Source: Synechococcus sp. JA-2-3B'a(2-13) (lineage in GTDB: Bacteria > Cyanobacteriota > Cyanobacteriia > Thermostichales > Thermostichaceae). Taken from it: a stretch of 64,000 nucleotides of DNA. The first letter of the stretch is position 1; each line of letters opens with the position of its first letter. The notes beneath the pieces are model-generated. The model saw nothing but the letters and a program-made list of their open reading frames with translations. It did no database searches and was not told the origin of the DNA. Position numbers and translations under genes: made by a program. Shown one piece after another: positions 24,471 to 36,812 of the stretch. The stretch spans positions 2,734,501-2,798,500 of the forward strand of contig NC_007776.1 in NCBI RefSeq assembly GCF_000013225.1. The letters are read 5' to 3'.

Positions 24471-26183
24471 ATGGACAAAGAGATGAGGTTGAAGTTGTTG
24501 AGCAAATCTCTGCCGGGAAGTGGCTTCTTTCCTCTGAACGGCTGGGCGCTTCTGACTCTGACCCTCAGCGGTCTCATTCTCGTTCCTGTCCTTACGGTGT
24601 TGCTCAGCCTTTTTGCGGACGAGCGGCAGGTTTGGGAGCACCTGGCCGATACGGTCTTGGGGCTTTATGTGCGCAATAGCCTGGTGATGATGGCAGGGGT
24701 GGCGGCGGGGGTCATCCTGGTGGGCAGTGGCACTGCCTGGCTGGTGACCATGTGTCAGTTTTGGGGGCGGGCCTGGCTGGAGTGGATGTTGGTGCTGCCC
24801 CTGGCGGCCCCCACCTATGTGTTGGCCTACGCCTACACCGATTTTTTGCAGGTAACCGGCGGTTTCCAGATCTGGCTGCGGCGGGTAACAGGTTGGGGGA
24901 TCGGCGACTACTGGTTCCCTAACATTCGCTCGTTGTGGGGGGCGATCCTGCTGCTGATCCTCACCCTCTATCCCTATGTTTACCTCTCGGCCCGGCTGGC
25001 CTTTCAGGAGCAATCGGTGGCCTGCTTAGAGGTAAGCCGCTCCTTGGGCTACGGGCCTTGGGCCAGCTTTTTCAAGGTGGCTTTGCCGCTGGCCCGACCG
25101 GGGATCGTGGCCGGCTGTCTGCTGGCCTTGATGGAAACCCTCAACGATTTCGGCACCGTCAGCTATTTCGGGGTAGATACCTTTACAACCGGCATCTACC
25201 GCACCTGGACGGCCCTGGGCAATCTGGTGGCGGCGGCTCAGCTTTCGGCGCTGCTGTTGCTGCTGGTGTTGCTGCTGATAACGATGGAGCAGGTCTCCCG
25301 CCGGCGGGCGCGCTACTATCGCCAAGGGTTCAAACCCACCCCAACCCGTTACCGCCTACAAGGGATCCGGGCGGTGGGGGCTTGGCTAGCCTGTGGGATC
25401 CCGATTGGGCTGGGCTTCGTCGTGCCGGCCTTGATTCTGCTCAATATGACCCTGCGCCAGGGGGAGCTGGGTCGCCGCTTTTGGAGCTACGCCCAGAACA
25501 GCTTTCTGCTATCGACCATCACGGCTGTCATTGCCGTTTCCGTGTCGGTGGTGGTGCTGTACGGGCTGCGCATGCAGGGGCTAGGACGGGCGGGATCCCC
25601 GTGGGGCCTGCGGCTGGCAGTGCAGTTGTCTTCTCTGGGCTATGCGCTGCCTGGGGTGGTGATTGCAGTGGGGGTTCTGATTCCCCTAGGGTGGTTGGAT
25701 CAACTGCTGAGCTACCTGCGGCAGGTGGTGCTGCAACAGCCACCTGGCCTGGTGATCAGTGGCACCCTCACGGCTTTGGTGTTCGGCTACCTGGTGCGGT
25801 TTTTGGCCGTTTCTTTGGCCACCGTTGAGGCCACGCTGCTGCGCATTCCCCCCAGTTTGGATGAGGCAGCCCGCAGCCTGGGACAGGGATCCCTGGGTAC
25901 CCTCTGGCGGGTGCATTTGCCCTTGATGAGCGGTGGCCTCTTGGGGGCCATGCTGCTGGTATTTGTGGATGTGATGAAGGAGCTGCCGGCCACGATGGTG
26001 CTGCGGCCCTTCAACTTCGACACCTTGGCGGTGCAAACCTACCGCTTGGCAGCCGATGAGCGTCTCGCGGAGGCAGGGGCACCGGCTTTGGCCATTGTCT
26101 TAGTGGGGATTTTGCCGGTGGTTCTGCTCAACTCCCAGATGGCGCGGCAACGCAACCTCGGCTCCTCAGGGGATCTCCTTTGA
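24471..26183 (+). CDS. futB: Iron(III) ABC-transporter permease (FutB-like)
   Basis: The 570-residue protein has about twelve transmembrane helices in two homologous halves. Each half has an EAA-type loop for the ATPase: EVSRSLGYGPWASFFKVALP and EAARSLGQGSLGTLWRVHLP. This fused two-domain permease is the FbpB/FutB arrangement of Fe(III) importers. The start at 24471 (MDKEMRLKLLSK) has a weak ribosome-binding site. It is downstream of futA, with the remnant gene and a terminator-like hairpin between. It converges with atpG across 6 bp. Confidence 0.9.
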   Translation: MDKEMRLKLLSKSLPGSGFFPLNGWALLTLTLSGLILVPVLTVLLSLFADERQVWEHLADTVLGLYVRNSLVMMAGVAAGVILVGSGTAWLVTMCQFWGRAWLEWMLVLPLAAPTYVLAYAYTDFLQVTGGFQIWLRRVTGWGIGDYWFPNIRSLWGAILLLILTLYPYVYLSARLAFQEQSVACLEVSRSLGYGPWASFFKVALPLARPGIVAGCLLALMETLNDFGTVSYFGVDTFTTGIYRTWTALGNLVAAAQLSALLLLLVLLLITMEQVSRRRARYYRQGFKPTPTRYRLQGIRAVGAWLACGIPIGLGFVVPALILLNMTLRQGELGRRFWSYAQNSFLLSTITAVIAVSVSVVVLYGLRMQGLGRAGSPWGLRLAVQLSSLGYALPGVVIAVGVLIPLGWLDQLLSYLRQVVLQQPPGLVISGTLTALVFGYLVRFLAVSLATVEATLLRIPPSLDEAARSLGQGSLGTLWRVHLPLMSGGLLGAMLLVFVDVMKELPATMVLRPFNFDTLAVQTYRLAADERLAEAGAPALAIVLVGILPVVLLNSQMARQRNLGSSGDLL

Positions 26184-26188
26184 GAACC

Positions 26189-27133
26189 CTACAAGGCCTC
26201 CGCTCCGGCCACCACCTCCAGGATCTCCTGGGTAATAGCCGCCTGGCGAGCTTTGTTGTAGGCAAGACCCAGCGTGCGAATGAGCTCGCTGGCATTGTCG
26301 CTGGCGTTGTTCATGGCCGTCATGCGAGCTGCCAATTCGCTGGCCGCCGCCTCCTGCAAGGCCCGTAGCAACTGGTTGTTCAGGTACAGCGGCAGCAGTG
26401 CATCCAAAATCTGCACGGGATCCTGCTCAAAGATCATGTCCTGAGGTGGGGCCGAGACCGCTGCGATGACTTTGCTGCGCTCGACAGTAAACTCTCCGCC
26501 CCGCACCAAAAGACGAAAAATTTCATCGTCTTGAGTGGCCAACCGCGACGGATCGAGGGGCAACAGGGATTGCACCACCGGACGGGAGCTGATCAAAGAG
26601 ACAAAGCGGGTGTAGAGCAGCTCTACCTTGTCCACCTTCTCCGACAAGAAGGCCGCCAGGAGCTGATCCCCAATCTGGGCAGCCTCAGCCGCCGTGGGGA
26701 TCTGCGACAAATTCACGTAGGTCTTGGCGATGGGAGCGGAGCGCCGCTGGAAATACTGCACCGCCTTGCGGCCCACCAGGTAAAGCTGCACCTGCTGCCC
26801 TGTCTCCTGCAGCTCGCGAACCCGCTCCTCGGTGCGCTTAATCACGTTGGCGTTGTAGGCTCCGCATAAGCCCCGATCCCCGGCCACCACCAACAGCCCC
26901 ACCGTCTGGATGGGCCGCTGCTTCAGCAGAGGCAAGTTGACATCCTCCAGTCGCAGCCGCGTCTGCAGCCGATAGAAAACCTGGGCCAGTCGGTCGGCAA
27001 AGGGACGGGTGGCCATCACTTGCTCTTGGGCGCGCCGCACCCGAGCTGCTGCCACCAGCCGCATGGCCTCGGTAATTTTGCGGGTGTTTTTCACCGCCTT
27101 GATGCGATCGCGGATGCGCTTGAGGTTTGCCAT
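26189..27133 (-). CDS. atpG: ATP synthase gamma subunit
   Basis: The 314-residue protein starts [20 protein letters not shown] and ends [12 protein letters not shown]-type C-terminal helix followed by [15 protein letters not shown], both conserved in gamma. The central-stalk subunit rotates inside alpha3beta3. The insert near residues 197-235 ([14 protein letters not shown]) is the cyanobacterial/chloroplast regulatory segment; the chloroplast redox-cysteine pair is not obvious. It is last in the leftward atp operon, 62 bp after atpA. Confidence 0.96.
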   Translation of the reverse strand: MANLKRIRDRIKAVKNTRKITEAMRLVAAARVRRAQEQVMATRPFADRLAQVFYRLQTRLRLEDVNLPLLKQRPIQTVGLLVVAGDRGLCGAYNANVIKRTEERVRELQETGQQVQLYLVGRKAVQYFQRRSAPIAKTYVNLSQIPTAAEAAQIGDQLLAAFLSEKVDKVELLYTRFVSLISSRPVVQSLLPLDPSRLATQDDEIFRLLVRGGEFTVERSKVIAAVSAPPQDMIFEQDPVQILDALLPLYLNNQLLRALQEAAASELAARMTAMNNASDNASELIRTLGLAYNKARQAAITQEILEVVAGAEAL

Positions 27134-27194
27134 AACCTACTCCCTCTATTTTGGTGGTCGACAGGGATCCGGGCCAGGAGAGATCCGCGTCACC

Positions 27195-29308
<2,114 letters not shown>

Positions 29309-29328
29309 ACCTTTCTCCTCCTTGAGAG

Positions 29329-29892
29329 TTAGCGGGCAATCATTTGGATCCCTTTCTCGATCAGGCTGCGGTGAACCTCTTCGTTGAGGTGCTGCGGCAA
29401 CTCCTGCTCCACCTTGCTCAGGGCTTGGCGAACGATCTGCCGACGCAACTCCTGAAAAACCCGCTCCTGCTCGCTGGACAACTCTTTCTCAGCATTGGCC
29501 CGCAGCCGCTCCACTTCCCGCTCCGCCTGCTCCAACAACTCTTGCCGACGGGCTTCGGCGTTGGCTTCCGCCTGCTTGCGGATACGTTCAGCCTCCTGCT
29601 GAGCCTGGGCCAGCTTTTGCTGCTCCTCCGCCAGCCTCTCGATGGCTTCCCGCTTGCGCTGCTCCGCTTGCCGCAGTTCTTCTAGGATCCCCTCCCGCCG
29701 CTTGGCCAGGGCTTCTCCCACCACTTTGCGACCCAAGATAAACAGCAAGGTGAGAATGATCGCGATGTTGATCAGGTTGCTCTCGAGAATCTTGGCCAAG
29801 AGATCCCCCTCTCCTGCCTTGGCTTCTGGGAGTAGCTCCGTGGTCTCGGCCACAGCCAAGATCCAACCGGCCACCCAACTCCACACAGGCAT
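29329..29892 (-). CDS. atpF: ATP synthase b subunit
   Basis: One membrane helix ([19 protein letters not shown], about residues 42-60 from the 29892 start) is followed by a long Glu/Arg/Gln-rich coiled coil, the peripheral stalk. I choose ATG 29892 ([15 protein letters not shown]), with the frame open nine codons further to 29919. It pairs with the b' subunit encoded just upstream. The gap to b' is 9 bp if the longer start is used. Confidence 0.95.
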
Positions 29893-29927
29893 CGCAAGCT
29901 CCTCCAAAAGTACTTCCAACCAGCGAT

Positions 29928-30401
29928 CTAACGAGCACTGCCCAACAGTTTCTGGGTAATCTGGGCGGCAATGGCATCCACCTGCTGCTGCAGCTGTTCG
30001 AGGGCTGCCTGCTTCTCTTGCTCGACCTGTAGCCGCGCCGCCTCCAGCTTCTGCTGGATCTCTGCCTGCACGGCAGCCAGTTTCTCGGAACGAATGCGAG
30101 CAGCTGCAGCCTCTGCCTCAGCGATCACCTGCTGGGCTTGCAAGCGGGCCTGGCTGATCTCAGACTCATACTGTCGGGTCAACGACACCGCCTTGTCCAA
30201 CCGCTCTTGGGCTTCCGCTTGAGTGGTGCGGATGTAGTCGTTGCGGCTGTCGATAGCCCGCGTAACCGGCTCATAGAAGAGGGAGTTGAGCACTGCCACC
30301 AACAGCAAAAACTGAATGGCAATCAGGGGCAGGGTGGCATCCAGATCGAAAAGACCACCTTTTTCAGCCGCTTCAACAGCCAACAAGGTTGGAAAGAACA
30401 T
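29928..30401 (-). CDS. atpG': ATP synthase b' subunit
   Basis: The ATG at 30401 gives [20 protein letters not shown], then the membrane helix [20 protein letters not shown] and a long coiled coil. A second, diverged b-type subunit (b', also called AtpX) is characteristic of photosynthetic organisms. The longer open frame to 30503 overlaps atpE and is rejected. It sits between atpE and atpF, the usual cyanobacterial position. Confidence 0.94.
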
Positions 30402-30495
30402 GACGTTGCAACCCCAACAGGAACTGAGTCTGAGATGGAGCTGGGTGAGGGGGCGGGCGGATGGGTAAATCAATGCAGTCCGCCCCCAATGAGAG

Positions 30496-30795
<300 letters not shown>

Positions 30796-30969
30796 TCAGC
30801 CTTGGGATGATCCGGGCTCAGTAAATCGACCTCGCTCACCCCTTTGTCGGCGGCCTTCAGCATAACTTGTCGGCCCCAACAAACCTTACCAGAGAAGGGA
30901 TCCCTTGCGCTGACCCCCTTGAGATGATTTTCCCGAAAAGGGCCAAGGTGGATCGACCGAACAGCGGCC

Positions 30970-31722
30970 TCAATCACGGTGATCCCCTCCTCCATGACCT
31001 TCCAGCGCCTCTCCAATGTAAGCTGCCGAGAGGGTTGAGAAGATCAAAGCCTGAATTGCCCCCGTAAACAGGAACAGAACCATCACCGGCACGGGGATAA
31101 ACAAGGGCACCAGCAACACCAACACCGCAATCACCAGCTCTTCTGCCAGGATGTTGCCGAATAGACGGAAACTCAGGGAAAGGGGCTTGGTGAAATCTTC
31201 TAAAACGTTGATGGGCAGCAGAATCGGGGTAGGCTCGATGTACTTTTTGAAGTAAGACAGCCCCCGCTTGCTGATGCCGGCCACGAAATACATGATGCTG
31301 GTGAGCAGCGCCAACCCGGCAGTGGTGTTGATGTCGTTGGTGGGGGAGGCCAACTCCCCTTCCGGCAGAGGAATCAGCTTCCACGGGAAGAGGTTGCCCA
31401 TCCAGTTGGAGACAAAGATAAACAGGAACAAGGTGCCGACATAGGGTACCCAGGGCCGGAAGTTTTTCTCGCCAATCTGGGCTCGGGCAATGCTTTGCAC
31501 AAATTCCAGGGCATACTCGACAAAGTTTTGCAGGCCAGCCGGCTCCCGCTGCAGTTGACGGGTGCCCAAAATGACCACCGTCAAGATCAGGGCAATGGCG
31601 ATCCAGCTGGCGATCAAAACCTGCCCGTGAACCGTGAATTTGCCCAGGTGCCAGTAAAGGTGATGGCCGACCTCGAGTTCTGCCAAAAGAGGAGGAGAGG
31701 AGAAGGACAGGTTCATGGGCAT
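30970..31722 (-). CDS. atpB: ATP synthase a subunit
   Basis: The ATG at 31722 ([16 protein letters not shown]) overlaps the atpI stop as TGATG, indicating coupling; an ATG two codons later (31716) is the alternative. The roughly 250-residue membrane protein includes the essential Arg in [20 protein letters not shown] and the C-terminal helix [20 protein letters not shown]. It forms the proton half-channels beside the c ring. The upstream frame to 32052 is out of family. Confidence 0.97.
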   Translation of the reverse strand: MPMNLSFSSPPLLAELEVGHHLYWHLGKFTVHGQVLIASWIAIALILTVVILGTRQLQREPAGLQNFVEYALEFVQSIARAQIGEKNFRPWVPYVGTLFLFIFVSNWMGNLFPWKLIPLPEGELASPTNDINTTAGLALLTSIMYFVAGISKRGLSYFKKYIEPTPILLPINVLEDFTKPLSLSFRLFGNILAEELVIAVLVLLVPLFIPVPVMVLFLFTGAIQALIFSTLSAAYIGEALEGHGGGDHRD

Positions 31723-32297
31723 CACACAGAAGAAGATGAACGGGTCAAGGTCTGGACAAGATGAATGAGCAGGGTGACCTTGTAGGTCATGAACCCCAGG
31801 AAAATGGGCAATATCTGTAAAGACTTCACCTGAGTGGCTAAAACGATCAGCCCGACAAACAGAGCCAAACGCGTCACCCCCAAACGGTTGCGGCTTTTGC
31901 CCAGCTCCGCTACGCCGCGGCCCAGCATGCGCAGATAAACCACGCCAACAACCGCCCCCAGCAAGTAGTTGGCAGCTACCCCCAGAGAGTAAACCAGGGC
32001 CACTCCCACGGCAATGGCCAGACTTACCCCCAAGGTAACCAGCACCAGCCACAGCTGCAGCGCTTCATAGCTCCCGCTGCCAGCAACTGCTGCCCCCCTA
32101 GCTCCACCCTTCACCTTCCTCGCCAAATCGGGCTTCCCCAGGGCAAGGGGTGGCTCTGACGCAACTGGATCCCCTGTCTCTTCCTCCCGCTTCGGAGAAG
32201 GAGGTGCATTCTCCAAGGGAGGCAGTGGTCTGGGCTTCCACTGGGTCGCCTTCCAACGGGTAGAACTGTGAGAGAGGAGTCTGGAAGAACGGGCCAT
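31722..32297 (-). CDS. atpI: ATP synthase protein I (AtpI-like), first gene of atp operon
   Basis: The 191-residue protein has a hydrophilic, Pro/Lys/Glu-rich N-terminal extension of about 75 residues, then four hydrophobic segments ([20 protein letters not shown] and others). The gene position directly before atpB and the membrane pattern fit AtpI/Atp1, thought to help c-ring assembly or magnesium handling. It heads the leftward operon atpI-B-E-G'-F-H-A-G. The beta and epsilon genes are elsewhere, as in other cyanobacteria. Confidence 0.8.
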   Translation of the reverse strand: MARSSRLLSHSSTRWKATQWKPRPLPPLENAPPSPKREEETGDPVASEPPLALGKPDLARKVKGGARGAAVAGSGSYEALQLWLVLVTLGVSLAIAVGVALVYSLGVAANYLLGAVVGVVYLRMLGRGVAELGKSRNRLGVTRLALFVGLIVLATQVKSLQILPIFLGFMTYKVTLLIHLVQTLTRSSSSV

Positions 32298-32922
32298 GGT
32301 TTTGAGGTCATGCCTCTCAAGGTTTGACCTTAACCCAAGATAACACGATTAAGTAACAATACTTAATGAGATTAAGTTGGGCCAAGGTCTGAAGGAGACT
32401 CCGCTGGTCGCTCAGACAGGCAGCTGGCCTTCCGAACGACAGGGATACTGATACATTTACGCTGAACACTGCTGAACATCACTGTTCAACTATGCAGCGA
32501 TAGCATTCTGTTTGTTTCCAAACAGAATGGCGGTATCCCGCAAAGCTTTGAGTAGAATACCCAAAGCGCAGTTTCCGTGTCGTCTTACTACCAATTTTCT
32601 GCTTTGCTTTGGCTACCATGTTGGCAGACTCGAAAGTAAACAGAAAGATCAACTGGTAGTAATCTGTACTGAACATATTATACACTATTTTCAGTATAGT
32701 TGAGCTTATTATTGACTAGAGTCATGCTCCTCTGAGGAGCTAGCTAAGAATCTACCACTTTCGGGGATCGGTAGCGGCAAAATGGAAAACTTTCTGAAAG
32801 CTGTCTGGTGTAAAGTTTTGCTGGGGATGGTCAGCAGGCGTTAACATTCCGTAACTCTCTGTGTCCCGTCCTGGATCCCCCAGGTTTCATATACTAAGGG
32901 GCAGGAGTGGCAGAGGGTGAGG
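32298..32922. other. Long intergenic region with inverted repeats, atp operon promoter side
   Basis: About 625 bp, AT-richer than neighbours and with only one GGATCC (32871). It holds a perfect 11-bp inverted repeat CATTCTGTTTG/CAAACAGAATG at 32504-32529 with a 4-base loop, an imperfect repeat TACTGAA/TTCAGTA at about 32670-32697 and the palindrome GCTCCTC-T-GAGGAGC at 32727-32741. It must carry the atp promoter and that of the DUF3177-like gene. A short open frame on the minus strand (32479-32685) is not supported as a gene. Confidence 0.5.
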
Positions 32923-33510
32923 ATGACTCCCCAGAGTTGGCTGGTGGATGCAATCTGGCTGGACTACCGCTTGGCAGTGGCGCTGACGGTGGTGATGCCA
33001 TTGCTGCTGCTGATTTGGGCTTTTGCGGTGGGGTTGCGGCCCTTGATTCAGCTATTGATCGTTTATTGGCGGGTATCGAGCCTCTTGGCGGTGACGGTGT
33101 ACCTGATGATTGGGGGCCTGCCCGTCAGCTTTCTCAGTGGAGCAATGGCGCGGCTGTTGATCTTGGTTTGTCTTTGGTTTTGGCGGGACTGGAGTGCTGC
33201 TCTCGAGCAGTCGAGAACCTGGGCGGCGCGAGCCTTTTTGCTCTGGCGGTGGGGCCTGACTGGTTATATGGGGGCCGGGATCCTCTTTTCGGGGGCCTTT
33301 GTGCCCTGTGCTTTCCGCACTTCTCTGCCAGAGGAGTGCCGGGCTTGGTTTGGGCCACCGCTGGGGTTTCGGGAGATCTTCCATCCCAATGTATCGCCGG
33401 AGCTGCTGGGGAGCGTGGGGGCCTGGGGGCTGGTGGCCTACCTGCTCTACAGCCTCTACTTTGTCTGGCGGCTGCGACCCGGAACTGATAAGGGGGAACT
33501 GGAAGCATGA
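32923..33510 (+). CDS. Membrane protein of DUF3177 type
   Basis: The 195-residue protein has five or six hydrophobic segments (LAVALTVVMPLLLLIWAFAV, LLAVTVYLMIGGLPVSFLSG, LLGSVGAWGLVAYLLYSLYF). It resembles the cyanobacteria/plastid-specific DUF3177 family, of unknown function. The frame opens at a GTG at 32917; the ATG at 32923 is the more likely start. Its stop overlaps the next start by 4 bp (ATGA), so the two are translationally coupled. Confidence 0.7.
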   Translation: MTPQSWLVDAIWLDYRLAVALTVVMPLLLLIWAFAVGLRPLIQLLIVYWRVSSLLAVTVYLMIGGLPVSFLSGAMARLLILVCLWFWRDWSAALEQSRTWAARAFLLWRWGLTGYMGAGILFSGAFVPCAFRTSLPEECRAWFGPPLGFREIFHPNVSPELLGSVGAWGLVAYLLYSLYFVWRLRPGTDKGELEA

Positions 33511-33821
33511 GGGCCCTGCCTTGGCCCTTGGCCTTGGAGCGCTATAGCCAAGACCACCCGCAAGAGGTGCTGCGGGTTGAGGTGGAAAGCGAGGGAGAGT
33601 CTGATCTGGTGCTGATCTACCGCGGCTACAGCAGCTCCTTGCGCCGACCCACTCCCCCCGATCCCGAAGCGGCGGTGATCCCTCCCCAGGCCCGCTTTTT
33701 GCAGTTGGAGCGCTTGGCTGCCCCCTATCACCCCGAGCGCTCACGGGTTCTGGCTGTCTATCGCAACTGGGGAGAGCTAACAGCATGGCTGGCCCAAGAA
33801 GGGATCCCAGTGACGGAGTAA
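33507..33821 (+). CDS. Small conserved-looking protein of unknown function
   Basis: The 104-residue protein is coupled to the upstream DUF3177-like gene by ATGA. It is soluble, with VLRVEVESEGESDLVLIYRG, a beta-rich segment, followed by a proline-rich stretch and LAAPYHPERSRVLAVYRNW. I recognise it only as resembling small cyanobacterial proteins of unknown function. It ends 15 bp before the convergent gpmI gene. Confidence 0.65.
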   Translation: MRALPWPLALERYSQDHPQEVLRVEVESEGESDLVLIYRGYSSSLRRPTPPDPEAAVIPPQARFLQLERLAAPYHPERSRVLAVYRNWGELTAWLAQEGIPVTE

Positions 33822-33835
33822 GGGATCCCTGGCAC

Positions 33836-35428
33836 CTACCGCCCCACAGGACTGGGTTGCCGCTGGAGGATGGTGTATTCTGCCGGCTGCAAAAGCGAAC
33901 GTCCTGTCATTTCGGGGGGCTGAGGCAGGCCCAAGATCTCCAGCAGGGTGGGGGCCACATCAGCCAAAGTGCCGTTGGAGCGCAACTTGACATCGCCGCC
34001 ACAGCCGGGGATTTTGCGCCTTTCCCCCTCCACCAGAATGCAGGGAACGGGGTTGGTGGTGTGGGCCGTCCAGGGGTTGCCGTTCTCATCCCACATCAGC
34101 TCTGCATTGCCATGATCCGCCAGGATCAAAGTAGTGCCTCCCGCATCTACCACTGCCGCCAGCAGCCGGCCCAAACAGCGATCCACCGTTTCCAGGGCGC
34201 GGATGGTGGCTTCGTAGTTGCCGGTGTGACCTACCATGTCGGGGTTGGCATAGTTGAGCACCACCAGGCTGTATTCGCGGCGGGCGATGGCCTCTATCGC
34301 CTTGTCGGTCACTTCCACTGCCGACATCTCCGGCGCCTGGTCGTAGGTGGTCACCAGCGGGCTTTGCACCAGGATGCGATCTTCGCCGGGGAAGGGCTGC
34401 TCGATGCCGCCGTTGAAGAAGTAGGTGACATGGGCGTATTTTTCCGTCTCGGCAATGCGCAATTGCTTGAGGCCGGCCTCGCTCACCACTTGGCCCAGCA
34501 GGTGATTCAGGTTCTGGGGCTTGAACAGCACCTGCACCGGCAGATCCGCCTCGTACTGAGTCATGGTGATGAAGGTGAGAGCCGGCAGCAAGGGGCGTTG
34601 AAAACCCGAAAAGTCTGGGCAGACAAAGGCTTGGGTAAGTTGGCGGGCGCGATCTGGGCGGAAGTTGAAGAAAAGCACCGCATCTCCCGGCTGCACAGCC
34701 CCCGGAGCCAGGCGGGTGGGCGGGATGAACTCGTCTGTGAGATCCTGGGCATAGAAAGCTTCCATCACCTCCGCGGCGCTTTGTCCACGGCCAGGGCCGT
34801 CTTGGGTCATGATCTCGTAGGCCTTTTGGGTGCGCTCCCAACGGCGATCCCGATCCATGGCGTAGTAGCGTCCGCTCAGGGTGGCGATGACGCCATTGCC
34901 CAGCCATTGCAGCTCTTTTTCCAGGGCGGCCAGAACCCTGGCACCATCGCGGGGCAAAGTGTCGCGGCCATCGGTGATGGCGTGGACATAGGCCGGAATC
35001 TCAGCCTGGGCCGCCAGCTTGAGCAACCCATAGAGATGGTCGATGTGGGAGTGAACCCCCCCCTCGGAGCAAAGGCCAACGAAGTGAAAACGGCCCCCTC
35101 GCTCTCTGAGCTGGCGACAAACTTGCATCAACAAGGGATCCTGGAAGAGGGATCCTGTCTCTATCGCGTCGCTGATGCGCACCAATTCCTGCGGCACCAC
35201 CCGCCCTGCCCCCAAGGTCAGGTGCCCGACTTCAGAGTTGCCCATCTGTCCTGCCGGCAGGCCCACGGCCCGACCCGAAGCTTGCAGCAGGGTGTGGGGA
35301 TAGGCAGCCCAAAGGCTATCCAGGACAGGGGTTTCCGCAGCCAGCACCGCGTTGCCATCGAGAGCATCCCGATAACCCCAGCCATCCAGGATCACCAAAA
35401 CCACAGGTGCTACCGATTGCGAATCCAT
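33836..35428 (-). CDS. gpmI: 2,3-bisphosphoglycerate-independent phosphoglycerate mutase
   Basis: The 530-residue enzyme begins with PVVLVILDGWGYRD (metal Asp) and has the phosphoserine loop QMGNSEVGHLTLGAGRVV, with Ser as nucleophile, and NYANPDMVGHTGNYEATIRA and ADHGNAELM, supplying the two manganese-binding sites. It interconverts 3- and 2-phosphoglycerate in glycolysis and carbon export from the Calvin cycle. Length fits the family. Confidence 0.97.
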   Translation of the reverse strand: MDSQSVAPVVLVILDGWGYRDALDGNAVLAAETPVLDSLWAAYPHTLLQASGRAVGLPAGQMGNSEVGHLTLGAGRVVPQELVRISDAIETGSLFQDPLLMQVCRQLRERGGRFHFVGLCSEGGVHSHIDHLYGLLKLAAQAEIPAYVHAITDGRDTLPRDGARVLAALEKELQWLGNGVIATLSGRYYAMDRDRRWERTQKAYEIMTQDGPGRGQSAAEVMEAFYAQDLTDEFIPPTRLAPGAVQPGDAVLFFNFRPDRARQLTQAFVCPDFSGFQRPLLPALTFITMTQYEADLPVQVLFKPQNLNHLLGQVVSEAGLKQLRIAETEKYAHVTYFFNGGIEQPFPGEDRILVQSPLVTTYDQAPEMSAVEVTDKAIEAIARREYSLVVLNYANPDMVGHTGNYEATIRALETVDRCLGRLLAAVVDAGGTTLILADHGNAELMWDENGNPWTAHTTNPVPCILVEGERRKIPGCGGDVKLRSNGTLADVAPTLLEILGLPQPPEMTGRSLLQPAEYTILQRQPSPVGR

Positions 35429-35643
35429 GAAATGGCCTCTCGTTTTATTTAAGACATAATACCAGCCCAGGCAACACGATACCGGATCTTACATTTGCGC
35501 TCAAGATTTCAGTATTATCAATCTTCTTTTGAGAGGATAAGGAAGTGCCTGCACAGGCAGGATGGAGTCTTTAGAGCCAACTCCTATGGACAACTGTGCT
35601 GCGGTCAAGAGTATTTCTGCGGATGGAATTGCAGATGGGATCC

Positions 35644-36162
35644 TCAGGGGCTGGGCTGCAACCGTTTGCGCAGAGACTCCGAGCGCCGCTTAGCAATGGC
35701 ATTTCGGGGATCCAACTTCAGGGCAGTTTCGTAAGCTTCCAGGCTTGGGCCATAGAGATTTTTCTTCTCATAGGCATGGGCCAGATTGTTCCAAGCAGTT
35801 ACATAACCGGGATCCGCAGCCACGGCATCCTTGTAGTAACGGATGGCCAAGTCGTACTGCCCCTGGCTGAAGTAGGCAAAACCGAGGGCGTTGCAGACGG
35901 GGGGAATGTTCTCCCCGGCCACTTCTAGGGCTTTTTTGAGCTGGGCAACCGCCTGGTCGTAGAGGCCTTTTTGCAAATAGACGCTGCCCAACTCGTAGTG
36001 CTCCTGCGGGGATCCCTTGCCTTTGCTCAGGCGGGGCTGCAGCTCACGGATGACCTTTTCCTGGGCCCGTACCCGCAGCACCTCCCGCAGGACAAAGAAG
36101 CCCGCCACGCCGAGGATACTGGCCAGAGCCACCAAATACAGGAGGGGAACGTTAACGCCCAT
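35644..36162 (-). CDS. TPR protein resembling Ycf37
   Basis: The 172-residue protein has an N-terminal membrane helix (VPLLYLVALASILGVAGFFV) and three TPR motifs: HYELGSVYLQKGLYDQAVAQ, NALGFAYFSQGQYDLAIRYY and WNNLAHAYEKKNLYGPSLEA. Size, anchor and TPR order match Ycf37, which helps photosystem I assembly or stability. Generic TPR proteins look similar, so the photosynthetic role is inferred. Upstream 35429-35643 holds no gene. Confidence 0.7.
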   Translation of the reverse strand: MGVNVPLLYLVALASILGVAGFFVLREVLRVRAQEKVIRELQPRLSKGKGSPQEHYELGSVYLQKGLYDQAVAQLKKALEVAGENIPPVCNALGFAYFSQGQYDLAIRYYKDAVAADPGYVTAWNNLAHAYEKKNLYGPSLEAYETALKLDPRNAIAKRRSESLRKRLQPSP

Positions 36163-36201
36163 TTTGCTTGATCCACTTGCCTGTGACTGGCCTCGCTGGC
36201 G

Positions 36202-36702
36202 TCACGCCTGCAGGTGAGCCTCGATAAACCAAAGATCTTTGTCAATCTGGCGCGAGATCTCGGTGAACAGGTCTGCTGTGTCGGCATCCCCCAGTTCGGT
36301 GGTGCGGTCAATGTTGCGGCGGACGGAAGCTGCATAGTGAGCGTAACGGGCTGCCAAAGCCTGCAGGTGATCCCGACCCTCTTCAGCGGCCAGATCGTAC
36401 TCCGGCAAGGTGGAGGTTTGGGCAACGATGCGAGCCGTGCCGCGGGCGATGCCCCCCAGCGCCGTAACCCGTTCCGCCAGCATGTCCACGTAGTTTTCCA
36501 GGGTGCTGGCAAAAGTGTCGAACATCTCGTGCAAGGCGATGAAGTGCATGCCTTTAACGTTCCAGTGGGCCTGTTTCACCTGCGTCTTCAGATCCAACGT
36601 GTCTGCCAAGGACTGGTTGAGCAGCTCCACCAGTTGCGTGCGGGCCTCTGCCGGCAAGTCGATCCGGGTGGGGTACAAACGGGTTTTCTCGGCGGTAACC
36701 AT
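36202..36702 (-). CDS. dps: Dps-family ferritin-like DNA-protection protein
   Basis: AGGAG lies eight bases upstream of the ATG at 36702, giving a 166-residue product (MVTAEKTRLYPTRIDLP); the longer frame to 36765 is rejected. The ferroxidase residues are His in QAHWNVKGMHF, and Asp/Glu in ENYVDMLAERV. Dps dodecamers oxidise and store iron with peroxide and may coat DNA. It shares this location with the ycf37-like gene on the same strand (40 bp apart), possibly one transcript. Confidence 0.93.
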   Translation of the reverse strand: MVTAEKTRLYPTRIDLPAEARTQLVELLNQSLADTLDLKTQVKQAHWNVKGMHFIALHEMFDTFASTLENYVDMLAERVTALGGIARGTARIVAQTSTLPEYDLAAEEGRDHLQALAARYAHYAASVRRNIDRTTELGDADTADLFTEISRQIDKDLWFIEAHLQA

Positions 36703-36812
36703 GCCTAATCTCCTAATTGTGTTTCCATTATCGGGGATCCGCTTCGGCTTCCCAACTGAGCCCATAGTAACACAAACTCAAAATGAGTATGAGTTAGGAG
36801 GAGTCTATAGAG

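Noticed and set aside
32479-32685. Basic 68-residue frame in the atp upstream region
   Set aside because: No ribosome-binding site and it runs through a perfect hairpin; not supported as a gene.
33785-35452. 555-residue frame antisense to gpmI
   Set aside because: Complete shadow of gpmI; composition typical of reversed GC-rich coding sequence.
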